Shown: positions 56,205-64,000 of the stretch, piece by piece | How the letters are laid out: each line of letters starts with the position of its first letter | How positions within the stretch are numbered: the first letter of the stretch is position 1 | Assembly (NCBI GenBank): GCA_963851025.1 | Contig: CAWKOA010000006.1 | Location: 434,001-498,000, forward strand | Reading direction: 5' to 3' | Length of the DNA stretch: 64,000 nt | DNA from: RYN-230 sp963851025 | GTDB taxonomy: Bacteria > Actinomycetota > Actinomycetes > Streptosporangiales > Streptosporangiaceae | The notes under the pieces: model-generated | Databases searched by the model: none | What the model was told of the DNA's origin: nothing | Seen by the model: only the letters and a program-made list of their open reading frames with translations | Made by a program: the position numbers and the translations under genes

Positions 56205-57269
56205 CTACTTGAGGATGTGCTGCTGGGTCCAGGCCTGGCTGTACGTCAGGCTGGCCACTCCGCCGGTCGGGATATCGGTGTAATGACTGAGATCACTCTG
56301 GGTGATGGTGAGGTTCGGGAACACCATGCTCTTCGGCACGTGCTGCCCGGTGGCGATCGCGTAGCCCACGTAGACCGCGGACGCCCCGATCCCCGGATTG
56401 GCGGTGATGGACAGCGTCGTGTAGCCGTTCTTCTGGTGCTGCTGGTTCCACAGCCGCAGTTCCTCGCCGCGGTTGCCCATCACGATGAGCGGAACAGGCC
56501 GCCCGGCGGACTGGAAGGCCTGGGCCACGCCATATCCCTCCCCGCCCTGCTGGATGACGGCGTCGATCTTCGGCAGGCTCGGCAGCAACTGAGCCACCTT
56601 CGACTCGGTGGTCGCCTCGTCCCAGCCGCCGTATACGGTCCCGACGATCTTGATGCCGGGGTACTTCTGGAAGCCCGCCAGCACGCCCGACTGCATGGTC
56701 TGGTCACCGCCGGTGCCCGCCACGCCGCGGACGTCCAGGACATTGCCCTTGCCGTGCAGGCGCTGGGCGATGTACTGCGCGGACTGCACCTCGTACTCCT
56801 TGAGCGGGAACTCCAGCTCGTACGGCTTGGTGCTGGTCACCGGGCCATCGGAGAAGACCAGGACCTTGATGCCGCCAGCCATCGCCTTGGCGATCACGCC
56901 GTTGAGCGCGGTCGAGGAGGTCGGATCGATCAGGATCACGTTGACGTGGGCCAGGATCAGGTCGTTGATCTGCGAGATCTGGGTGTTGACGCTGTTGTTG
57001 GCGTCGAGGAACTTATACGACGAGACCTTGCCCTGGGCCTTGAGATCCTTGATCGCGGTGGCGACCGAGGCGTTGTTGGCGGTCTGCCAGCTGTTGCTGG
57101 AGAACGCCTGGCTGAAGCCTATGGAAATGGCCTTGCTGGACGAGCCTGCGCTGGCGGTGCCCGAACTGCTGGTACTCGCGCAGGCCACCACCGTGCACAT
57201 GGCCACGGCGCCTGCGCCGAGCATCCCGCCGTACCGGCGGATCCGCGATCTAGCCTGGGAAACGGACAT
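56205..57269 (-). CDS. Sugar ABC transporter substrate-binding lipoprotein
   Basis: The product is 354 residues from ATG 57269 (AGGAGAG upstream). Lipobox at Cys30 (VAMCTVVACAS), Ser-rich tether, then a Peripla_BP_4 fold: AISIGFSQAFSSNSWQTANNASV, NDLILAHVNVILIDPTSSTALNGVI, NVLDVRGVAGTGGDQTMQSGVLAGF with edges trimmed, and GWDEATTESKVAQLLPSLPKIDAVIQQGGEG. Aromatic and Asp residues around NSW and DVRGVAG suit a sugar or polyol ligand. It is the last gene of the minus-strand uptake operon with the fused ATPase-permease and DhaKL. Confidence 0.9.
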   Translation of the reverse strand: MSVSQARSRIRRYGGMLGAGAVAMCTVVACASTSSSGTASAGSSSKAISIGFSQAFSSNSWQTANNASVATAIKDLKAQGKVSSYKFLDANNSVNTQISQINDLILAHVNVILIDPTSSTALNGVIAKAMAGGIKVLVFSDGPVTSTKPYELEFPLKEYEVQSAQYIAQRLHGKGNVLDVRGVAGTGGDQTMQSGVLAGFQKYPGIKIVGTVYGGWDEATTESKVAQLLPSLPKIDAVIQQGGEGYGVAQAFQSAGRPVPLIVMGNRGEELRLWNQQHQKNGYTTLSITANPGIGASAVYVGYAIATGQHVPKSMVFPNLTITQSDLSHYTDIPTGGVASLTYSQAWTQQHILK

Positions 57270-57422
57270 ACGACTCTCCTGCCGCCTTGAAGGGTTGTTA
57301 CGGGGACCGTGCCTGGAGCGCAGCTGCCAGCTAGGGCAGTAAAAGATGGTGAAGTCCCGCCGCCCGCCGGGCGTCGGCACGGCCGCGAGCGAGCCAGGGC
57401 GGCGCCACACCCACCGGCCGGG

Positions 57423-58419
57423 TCACCGGGATTGCCTTGTCCGGCCGAGCTGGGCGAGCACGACGATGAGGATGACCGCGACGCCCTCCAGGATGTCCTG
57501 GACTCCAGCATCGAGCTTGCTGACCTCGAGCACGGTGACGAGCAGGGTCATCACCAGCGCGCCGAGCATGGTCGCGGGCACTGACGAGCGGCCGCCCGTG
57601 ACCGGCACCCCGCCGACCACTACCGCGGCCACCGAGCCGAGCAGGTACACGTCACCGATGTTCTGGAACGCGCCGCCGTCATACGCGGCCAGCAGCACGC
57701 CCACTACCGCTCCCAGCAGCCCGGCCAGTGCGAAGTTGTAGATGATCATCCGGTTGACCCGGATGCCCGAGAGCTGCGCGGCGGCAGGCTCTGGCCCATG
57801 GCATGCAGGTTGCGGCCGTAGACGGTGGCCGCCAGCAGGACAGCAACCAGCACCGCGATCACAGCCGTGACCCCGAGGACGACAGCGGCGCCGTCCGTCT
57901 CCGCGCGCAGGAAATTACTGACCGCGGTGCTGACCCCGGTGAAGTGAAGATTCTCCAGGACCAGGATCGCCGAGTAGACGACGTAGCCGACGGAGAGCGA
58001 GGCCACCATGGCCGGCATCTTCAGCAACGACGTGAGGGCGCCGTTGACACAGCCGATGAGCGTGCCTGCCGCGAGCGCGAGCACGATCCCGAAGACGGCG
58101 TTGGAGTGCGCATGGCCCAGCACCCCGGCGGACAGCATGGCCGAGATCGTGATGACGTACGGCAGCGAAAGGTCGAAGGACCCGTCCCCGCTGGTGATCA
58201 CGATCATCTGGGCCACCCCGGCCAGCGCCAGGAAGGTGGCCAGGCTGGCGTTGACGAGCAGCAGCTTGACTGAGAACGTGCCGGTGAGCGCGTCGGCGAG
58301 CAGCCACAGCGCGAGTGAGGCCGCGAGCGACCACACCCAGAAGTTCCGGGTGGCCCAGGCCGAGGCACGCTTGCCCGGCGGTGCGGGGCCGGCCTGGCCG
58401 GCGGGGTCATCGTGGCCAT
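57423..58419 (-). pseudogene. Sugar ABC transporter permease (RbsC-like), frameshifted
   Basis: Two open segments encode one RbsC-type protein. 58480-57746 gives the first seven or so helices (FWVWSLAASLALWLLADALTG, MIVITSGDGSFDLSLPYVITI, AGTLIGCVNGALTSLLKMPAMVASLSVGY with edges trimmed) up to GRNLHAMGQSL. Then one base is lost near 57790 and the next frame continues AAAQLSGIRVNRMIIYNF into 57749-57423, with the last three helices and GGVPVTGGRSSVPATMLGAL. A second frame change near 58390 probably separates the natural ATG at 58419 (MATMTPPARPAP) from the body. Either a recent pseudogene or assembly error; if real, transport relies on the permease domain fused to the ATPase. Confidence 0.8.
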
Positions 58420-60980
58420 GACCGCGCTCCTCTCCCGAAGCGGCGCGCCGCCATCGCGGCGACGAGCAGCAATCCCTCAACAGCGGTCTGGTAGTTCGGG
58501 CTCACGCTGAGGAAATAGAGCAGGGACGGGATGAGCCCGAAGGCGACGGCGGCCATGACCGCCCCCACCGGCTCGACCACCCCGCCGGTGAACTCAGCCC
58601 CGCCGATCACCACCGCCGCGACGCTGACCAAGGTGAGGGTAGAGGAGGCGTTGATGTCGCTAGCCGTGGTGGACACGGTGGTGAGGGCGCCGGCCAGCAC
58701 CACGCACAGCCCGGCCATGACGTACAGCGACACCCTGGCGCGGAGCGGGGAACGCCCGGTCTCGATGAACGCCTGCCGGCTGTTGCCGAATCCCCGCAGA
58801 GCCACGCCGTACCGCCAGCGGCGGAGCACGAACCACGCGACCACGGCCAGGCCGGCGCACAGGTAGACCTGGAGCGGGATCACCTGGAGCGCGACGTTGA
58901 ACGGGCTGGCCAGCCAGGAGGGGACGGTGCCACCCGGCACCGCCTGCAGGACCAGGCCGCAGCCCAGCCAGATGAACGAGGCGCCGAGCGTGACCACGAT
59001 GGCCGGCACGCCGGTGAGCTCGACGATGACCGCCATGACCGCGTACCCGGCGATCATCGCCAGCAGCAGCAATACCCCGAGCGCCGGATGATGGACCAGG
59101 ACAGTCGCGCTGATCACGTTGGCCAGCCCTATGGCGTAGCCGATGCCCACGTCGAAGTCCCCGCCCACCATGATGAACATCTGGGCCAGCGCCGCCAGCA
59201 CGAGCGGCATGGCTGGCCCCAGCAGCAGGGACAGGCCGCTGGTGGTCATGCTGGAGGGCTGGGTCACCCGCAGCGTGATCAGCATCGCGACCAGCAGCAC
59301 GGTCACCAGGGCCAGCCGGGACCCGCGGGCCGCGCTGAGCAGGCCCGCCCAGGACGGCCGGTCCAGCCCGGCTGGCCGGACGGGCCGGGCGGCGGCGCCG
59401 CCGTCCGGACTGGCCTCACCGCCGGGGGCCGGGCGGCCCGCATAGGACCAGTGGATGATGTTCTCGCGCGTGATGTCGGGACCGCGCAGTTCCCGGACGA
59501 TGGAGCCGCCCGCCATCACGTACACCCGGTCACACTGGGCAAACTCACGGTCCTCGGTGGAATACAGGACCGCGCCGCGTCCCTCATCACGGAGTGCGCC
59601 GAGGAGCCGGTAGAACTCGGCCTTGGTCTCGATGTCCACCCCGCGCGTGGGGTCGTCGAGCAGAACCAGGGAGGCTCCGCTGGCGAATCCCCGGGCAATG
59701 ATGATCTTCTGCTGGTTACCGCCGCTCAGCGCGGTGATGGGGGCGTCCGGGCCGGTCGCGACGACGTGCAGCGCCTGGTACCAGTCATCCACGGTGCGGT
59801 CCGCGGCCCGGCGCCGGACGAATCCGAGCGAGGAGAGCCGGGGCAGGCTGGAAATGATCAGGTTCTCGGCGACACTCCAGAGCGCGAACAGCCCCTCACG
59901 CTTACGGTCCCCGCTCACGTAGGCCGCGCCGCCACGGACGGCGAACGCCGAGCGCCGTTTCCCGGCCGTCGCGTAGATCTCCCGCAGCAGCTCCCGCTGG
60001 CCCGCTCCTTCCAGCCCGGCGAAGCCGACGACCTCCCCGGGGCCGACCCGCACGTCCACCCCGCGTCCCGCGCTTGGGTGGGGCCGGCGCAGGGTGAGCA
60101 GGTCGGACCGGCCAGCCGGGCTGCTCACCTCGTCGGGCAGCGTCTCGGGCACCACGGCCCCGGTCTCCCCGGCACGGGCTCCGAGAGTGACGAGGAGCTC
60201 GTCGCGGGTGATCCGGCTCGGGTCGCCCTCCCAGTGGACCCGGCCATCACGGAGCACGACCAGGCGGTCGGCGATGCCCAGGATGTCGTCGAGCTTGTGC
60301 GTCACGTAGATGATCAGGACACCCTGCTGCTTGCGCTCACGCAGGTAGTCGTGCAGCTGGCTGGCCCGCTCGGCCGGCAGCGCCGAGGTCGGCTCGTCCA
60401 GGATCAGCACGGAGAGGTCGGGCTGCGAGCAGGCCACCGCGATCTCGACCATCTGCCGCTCGGCCATGGACAGGGTGCCCGTCTCGGCCCGGGGCGGGAT
60501 GTCGCACCCGGGGAAGACCGACTCCAGCGCGGCGGCCGCCGCCCCGCGAAGCCTGCGGCGCGATTGCCGGGCGTGAATGGTCTGCGCCATCGCGAAGTTC
60601 TCCGCGACGGAGATGTTGCTGAAGACCGAGAGCTCCTGGTACACGCTGAAGATGCCGGCCCGGGCCGCGTCACGCGGCCCGTAGGAGCCGAAGTCAACCT
60701 CGTGCCCGTTGATGGCGAGCTCGCCCGACGAGGGCGGGACCACCCCAGCGATGATCTTCAGCAAGGTGGACTTGCCCGCTCCGTTCGCACCCAGCAGGCC
60801 GAGGACCTCTCCCGGGTAGGCACGAAGGTTCGCGCTGTCCAGCGCGGGTGTCGTCGTGTACGTCTTGGACAGATTGCTGACGTCGAGCGCCGCTGGCCGT
60901 GGCTCGGCCACCGCGGCCGGAGGCTCGGTGCGCTGGCCGGCTTCGTGGTCTGCGCTCTGCACAGTGCTTCTCCCCGTCAT
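58407..60980 (-). CDS. Fused sugar ABC ATPase (two NBDs) and RbsC-like permease
   Basis: The product is 857 residues from ATG 60980 (an ATG at 61058 is an alternative; neither has a strong Shine-Dalgarno). NBD1: Walker A GANGAGKST, signature-like LSMAERQMVEIAVACS, Walker B VLILDEPTSALP. NBD2: GLEGAGQRE in place of Walker A, LSGGNQQKIIIARGF, LLDDPTRGVDIETK. After a Gly/Ala/Pro linker (about 545-570) comes a complete RbsC-type permease of about nine helices, including MVGGDFDVGIGYAIGLANVI and VVIGGAEFTGGVVEPVGAV. RbsA and RbsC are normally separate proteins. The fused form could pair with the separate, now broken, permease to make a heterodimer. Confidence 0.87.
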   Translation of the reverse strand: MTGRSTVQSADHEAGQRTEPPAAVAEPRPAALDVSNLSKTYTTTPALDSANLRAYPGEVLGLLGANGAGKSTLLKIIAGVVPPSSGELAINGHEVDFGSYGPRDAARAGIFSVYQELSVFSNISVAENFAMAQTIHARQSRRRLRGAAAAALESVFPGCDIPPRAETGTLSMAERQMVEIAVACSQPDLSVLILDEPTSALPAERASQLHDYLRERKQQGVLIIYVTHKLDDILGIADRLVVLRDGRVHWEGDPSRITRDELLVTLGARAGETGAVVPETLPDEVSSPAGRSDLLTLRRPHPSAGRGVDVRVGPGEVVGFAGLEGAGQRELLREIYATAGKRRSAFAVRGGAAYVSGDRKREGLFALWSVAENLIISSLPRLSSLGFVRRRAADRTVDDWYQALHVVATGPDAPITALSGGNQQKIIIARGFASGASLVLLDDPTRGVDIETKAEFYRLLGALRDEGRGAVLYSTEDREFAQCDRVYVMAGGSIVRELRGPDITRENIIHWSYAGRPAPGGEASPDGGAAARPVRPAGLDRPSWAGLLSAARGSRLALVTVLLVAMLITLRVTQPSSMTTSGLSLLLGPAMPLVLAALAQMFIMVGGDFDVGIGYAIGLANVISATVLVHHPALGVLLLLAMIAGYAVMAVIVELTGVPAIVVTLGASFIWLGCGLVLQAVPGGTVPSWLASPFNVALQVIPLQVYLCAGLAVVAWFVLRRWRYGVALRGFGNSRQAFIETGRSPLRARVSLYVMAGLCVVLAGALTTVSTTASDINASSTLTLVSVAAVVIGGAEFTGGVVEPVGAVMAAVAFGLIPSLLYFLSVSPNYQTAVEGLLLVAAMAARRFGRGARSWPR

Positions 60981-61119
60981 TGGTGGAGGTCCGCCGTGCT
61001 CCTGCAGTCGTGATGCGGCCTTACCGCCCGGTGACAGCCGCCGGCCCCAGGAGTTCATCGGACTCTAATCCATGTGCGCTGTGCGATCAAGTGCTCGTAT
61101 ACCGCACGGGTTCCGGGCG

Positions 61120-62700
61120 TCATGCCATGTCCCAGACCGGCAGATAGCAGTCACTCCGGGCGTTCTGATACTGCACCGCGTGGAAAAACCGCGTGTCAGG
61201 GGCATAGAAGGACGGCGCTACGTTCTTGGCGGCCAGCGTTTGCTGGAGTTCCGCGAGATGGATCGTCGCCGCACTGTCGAGGATGGATCGTTGCAGCGCA
61301 TCAACCCGCCCATGCAACTGGACCTCATCACGTTCCAGAAGCGCGGCCCGCAACTCGTCGACGATCTCTTCCTGCCGCACGAAGTAGAGGTGCCAGTTCC
61401 CGACCCCGTTGCTCTCGGGATTCTTGGCCGGGAACAGCGGCATGAACGGGGCGAAGTCGTGGACCAGGTCATACAGCGGCTCCGAGAGATTGTGGCCGCA
61501 GTCCACGCTGAGCAGCATCGGCGGCCGCTGGCCACTCTCGGCCAGGCCCGCCGGCTCGGACTCCAGGTCCACCTCGACGCCGATGCCAGCCCAGGCGCGC
61601 TGGAGGATCGCCGCCACCCGGTCACAGTCCGGCCGGCGAGGACCGTACAGCGTGGTCGCGAAGCCACCCGGCCAGCCCGCCTGGGCCAGCAGTTCGCGCG
61701 CCCGGACCGGGTCTGTCGAGTAGCGCCAGTGCCGCTCGGTATACCAGGGGGAGATTCCCTTCACCGGGCTCCTCCACGGCCGCGCCAGCCCCCGGAAGCC
61801 GACCTCGATGATTTCCTCGTAGGGCACCGCCAGGGCGAGCGCCTGCCGGACACGCAGGTCGTCCAGCGGCGGCGAGTCGATATCCAATTGCACCCGGACG
61901 TGCCCAGCCCAGGTCCGGCGGACGTCAACGTCGCCGCGGCGGAGGGCGGCGTGCGCCTCGTCGCTGTCCAGGCCGAGGAGGATAACCGGGTCCGCCCCGT
62001 CCAGCAGGCGCAGTGCCTCGGCCCGGCTCGACGCACAGGTCAGCCTGACCTCCCCGACATCGGCCGGACCGGTCCAGGCCGTGTCCCGGGCCGTGAACAC
62101 CGCCTCAGCCGTGCTGAAGGACTGCAGGTCGTAAGCCCCGTATCCGGCGACGTTCTGGTTCAGCCAGCCGATTCCCCAGGGATCGGCGGCGTCGGCGTGC
62201 TTGAGGATCTCCCGGTGATCCACCACGTTCGGGGTGATGAACTGCAGGTAGGCGGGAAAGTGCGGGTTGGCCCCGCGGAGCTTGTAGCCGACCCGGTGCC
62301 GTCCGAGGGCCCAGACGCTCGAAGCGTCCTCGACACCGATCGTGTCCCGCCAGCGCCACGCCGCCATCGCCGGATTGCCGAAGATCTTGCGGAAGGCCCA
62401 GGTGATGCTCTCGGCCTCAAGTTCGTGGCCGGCATGGCTGAGCACTCCGGGGCGCAGATCGACGGCCCATTCCCCCACGCCCGTCTGGCTCCAGCCGGCC
62501 GCCAGCCTCGGGATCATGTGCCCGAAATCCGGGCTGATCACGCCGTCTGGATGAGTCACCGCGGCGGGAGCGGCCAGCGAGTCGTAGCACAGGGCCAGCG
62601 TCAGGTAGACGCCAGGCTGGCCGGTCAGGTATCCCGGGTCATCGTTATCCAGGGCGTAGCTGAGGCCCGAAAGCGGGATCTGGACCGGCGCGTGCGCCAT
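61120..62700 (-). CDS. Family-5 solute-binding-like protein without signal peptide
   Basis: The product is 526 residues, with AAAGGAG before the ATG at 62700. The SBP_bac_5 (oligopeptide/nickel-binding) fold is recognisable from RLAAGWSQTGVGEWAVDLRPGV, ESITWAFRKIFGNPAMAAW, VRQALALAVPYEEIIEVGF, DPVRARELLAQAGWPGGF and DLESEPAG. The N-terminus (MAHAPVQIPLSGLSYALDND) has no signal peptide or lipobox, and no oligopeptide permease genes are nearby. It may be a cytosolic ligand sensor, a protein using a non-classical export route, or have lost its leader. It lies 51 bp after dhaL-like and upstream of the fused transporter. Confidence 0.85.
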   Translation of the reverse strand: MAHAPVQIPLSGLSYALDNDDPGYLTGQPGVYLTLALCYDSLAAPAAVTHPDGVISPDFGHMIPRLAAGWSQTGVGEWAVDLRPGVLSHAGHELEAESITWAFRKIFGNPAMAAWRWRDTIGVEDASSVWALGRHRVGYKLRGANPHFPAYLQFITPNVVDHREILKHADAADPWGIGWLNQNVAGYGAYDLQSFSTAEAVFTARDTAWTGPADVGEVRLTCASSRAEALRLLDGADPVILLGLDSDEAHAALRRGDVDVRRTWAGHVRVQLDIDSPPLDDLRVRQALALAVPYEEIIEVGFRGLARPWRSPVKGISPWYTERHWRYSTDPVRARELLAQAGWPGGFATTLYGPRRPDCDRVAAILQRAWAGIGVEVDLESEPAGLAESGQRPPMLLSVDCGHNLSEPLYDLVHDFAPFMPLFPAKNPESNGVGNWHLYFVRQEEIVDELRAALLERDEVQLHGRVDALQRSILDSAATIHLAELQQTLAAKNVAPSFYAPDTRFFHAVQYQNARSDCYLPVWDMA

Positions 62701-62751
62701 CGTTTCTCCTTTGCTGCGAGCGCCACCGCGGGCGGGGCAGCCCGCTCTGGC

Positions 62752-63402
62752 TCATGCCGCCGTCACTCCTTCGTGAAGCGCGGTGGTGAGGACCGCGAAG
62801 GCGGCAGCGCCCGCGTCAGCGTGACCCAGGGCCCGCTCACCGATCCACCCGGCCCGGCCCACCTGCGGCAGCATGCGGGCGGTCGCCTCAGCACCACGGC
62901 AGGCACCCTGGGCCGCCGCGCCCAGCACAGCCGGCGTTCCGGCGGCCGGGTCCTGCGCGCACGCAGCCGCGGCGTCACGAGCCCCCACGACGGCGTCCAG
63001 GACCGTTCGCTGGCCCGCCACGACCTGCCCGCGGCGGGCGATGCCGTCCGCCAGCGTATCCAGGACCTGAATAACTCCGGAAGGGGAGAGTTCAGGGCTT
63101 TCCCTGGTCACCCTGGCTGCATCGCGCAGGCCGAGGCCGAGGAGGGTGCCGAGCGTGGACGGCGCTTCGCGGCTCAGCACGGTGCCCGCCAACGCGAGCA
63201 ACTGGCCCACATCGGCCTGTGGCTCGGCGCGCAGCCGCTCAGCCAGCGCGGTGAATCCGGTAGCCAGGCTCTCACCAAGGTCACCGTCACCAGCGAGGGC
63301 GTCCAGCCGGGTCAGCTGCCCGCGCTGCTGGATCATCTGCTCGCACACGTGGAGCAGGGCCGCGTGCAGGACCCTGGCCGAAGTGGCTAGCGGCGCGGTC
63401 AT
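62752..63402 (-). CDS. dhaL: Dihydroxyacetone kinase-like ADP/ATP-binding subunit (DhaL)
   Basis: The product is 216 residues, an all-helical barrel. The nucleotide-Mg motif LDALAGDGDLGESLATGF holds the three Asp ligands, followed by TLGTLLGLGLRDAARV and DTLADGIARRGQVVAGQRTVLDAV minus edges, and the closing GRAGWIGERALGHADAGAAA. With DhaK it phosphorylates dihydroxyacetone or related ketoses such as erythrulose, using ATP when no PTS is present. Its ATG overlaps the DhaK stop by 4 bp. The neighbouring sugar-type ABC genes suggest the ligand is imported and phosphorylated by this pair. Confidence 0.88.
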   Translation of the reverse strand: MTAPLATSARVLHAALLHVCEQMIQQRGQLTRLDALAGDGDLGESLATGFTALAERLRAEPQADVGQLLALAGTVLSREAPSTLGTLLGLGLRDAARVTRESPELSPSGVIQVLDTLADGIARRGQVVAGQRTVLDAVVGARDAAAACAQDPAAGTPAVLGAAAQGACRGAEATARMLPQVGRAGWIGERALGHADAGAAAFAVLTTALHEGVTAA

Positions 63403-64000
63403 CCGCGCGGGCTCGATGCGGCCGCCGCATCGTCGATGTAGCCGGTGATCCGCTCGTCCAGATGCAGGATGCTGACCGAGGCGCCGGCCATCTCCAGGGA
63501 GGTGGCGTACTCCCCCACGAAGGCGTGCCTGATCCGCGCCCCGGCGTCAGCGAGCAGGGCGTGCACGCGCCCGTACAGGACGTAGAGTTCCTCAGGCGGG
63601 GTCGCGCCCAGTCCATTCACCAGCACCGCCACCTCTCCGCCCGCGGACACCGACAGCTCCTCCAGCAGCGGAGGGACGAGTTCGTTGACGATCTCGTCGG
63701 CACTGCGCAGCGGTCCCCGGCGGATGCCCGGCTCGCCATGGATGCCAGTGCCGATTTCCATCTCCCCCGCGCCGAGCTGGAAATTGGCCACGCCTACCGT
63801 CGGCAGGATCGATCCGGACAGCGCCACCCCGCTGCTCCGCGTCCGGGACAGCGCGTGCCGGGTCACGTCGGCGACCTGCGCGAGGGGCAGCCCGGCCCGG
63901 GCCGCGCCGGCCGCGACGACATAGCCGAAGAAGATCCCGGCGATGCCGCGGCGGGTCGCGGCGCGGTCCGCGGGCGCGGACAGCACGTCGTCGGCCGCGC
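63399..64000 (-). CDS. dhaK: Dihydroxyacetone kinase-like substrate subunit (DhaK), C-terminal part
   Basis: The frame is open through the end of the window, so the N-terminal domain lies outside it. About 200 residues are visible. The substrate-binding histidine block EIGTGIHGEPGIRRG is intact (the His forms a hemiaminal with the ketose in DhaK). VAVLVNGLGATPPEELYVLYG and the C-terminal VGEYATSLEMAGASVSILHLDERI minus edges complete the second domain. Distinct DhaK/DhaL genes adjacent to sugar ABC genes are typical of tetrulose or triulose kinases. The first gene seen of the minus-strand uptake operon. Confidence 0.88.
   Translation of the reverse strand, partial: AADDVLSAPADRAATRRGIAGIFFGYVVAAGAARAGLPLAQVADVTRHALSRTRSSGVALSGSILPTVGVANFQLGAGEMEIGTGIHGEPGIRRGPLRSADEIVNELVPPLLEELSVSAGGEVAVLVNGLGATPPEELYVLYGRVHALLADAGARIRHAFVGEYATSLEMAGASVSILHLDERITGYIDDAAAASSPRG

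Noticed and set aside
61072..63390. 772-codon plus-strand open frame
   Set aside because: It lies opposite three recognisable minus-strand genes. Its translation is rich in Arg, Val, His, Gln and Asp without domains, the usual antisense shadow in GC-rich DNA.
1..64000. tRNA, rRNA, riboswitch, IS element or prophage
   Set aside because: I looked for tRNA-like cloverleafs, conserved rRNA segments, transposase motifs and integrase motifs and found none I could support by eye. A covariance-model search would be decisive.

Overview
The window is about 72 percent G+C, with strong third-position GC bias, frequent GTG starts and 4-bp ATGA/GTGA overlaps. The content is typical of Actinomycetota: a DUF6542 protein, an ECF sigma factor with a SnoaL-like tail, a 13E12-type DUF222/HNH gene, and GntR, LacI and MarR regulators. 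I infer a soil-type actinomycete, probably near Streptosporangiales; the genus cannot be read from the sequence. No rRNA, tRNA, CRISPR array, IS element or phage gene was seen.

Layout. 0-5.2 kb: tail of a DUF6542 protein, then a minus-strand sensor kinase/LuxR regulator/ABC exporter operon bracketed by a 20-bp direct repeat. 5.2-9.9 kb: a hydrolase scrap, a GT2-GtrA fusion translationally coupled to a GT39-type membrane glycosyltransferase, and a startless MTHFR remnant. 9.9-14.9 kb: CMD-like protein, TfoX-like protein, SigG-type sigma factor, SnoaL protein, MarR regulator, epoxide hydrolase, a beta-lactamase-fold scar and a thioesterase. 14.9-19.7 kb: a GntR-headed operon with a split transketolase, a 3-hydroxyisobutyrate-dehydrogenase-family enzyme and an enoyl-CoA hydratase. 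20-25 kb: broken DUF222/HNH and phosphotransferase genes around intact MenB and ASCH genes. 24.4-29.2 kb: a LacI regulator divergent from a CMD gene, and a redox operon (ADH, cupin, DUF2255, AKR) headed by a 19-codon CMD remnant. 29.4-33.6 kb: small membrane and secreted-repeat proteins, a methyltransferase and an orphan anti-sigma factor. 33.6-39.4 kb: a CitA/CitB-like two-component system divergent from an NMT1/SsuABC-type transporter. 39.5-43.9 kb: DUF1269 protein, GH16 glucanase and secreted GH3 beta-glucosidase.

44-64 kb is a catabolic island. A plus-strand ribose-type ABC transporter (44.3-48.2 kb) converges on a long minus-strand series. Reading in transcription order from 64 kb down, this holds DhaK, DhaL, a family-5 solute-binding protein lacking a signal peptide, a fused ATPase-permease, a frameshifted permease and a sugar-binding lipoprotein. 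A terminator hairpin follows, then a metallo-beta-lactamase hydrolase, a cyclase, a tandem-fused class III CoA-transferase, an FAH-family enzyme, a class I CoA-transferase (A and B) and two MaoC-type hydratases. This looks like ketose/polyol uptake and phosphorylation next to a CoA-dependent ring or lactone acid degradation route whose substrate I cannot name.

A recurring theme is gene damage. At least eight loci show frameshifts, truncations or internal deletions, so either this is a decaying accessory region or the assembly carries indel errors in GC-rich runs. Several regulatory palindromes fit the regulator encoded beside them (MarR, GntR/FadR type, LacI).
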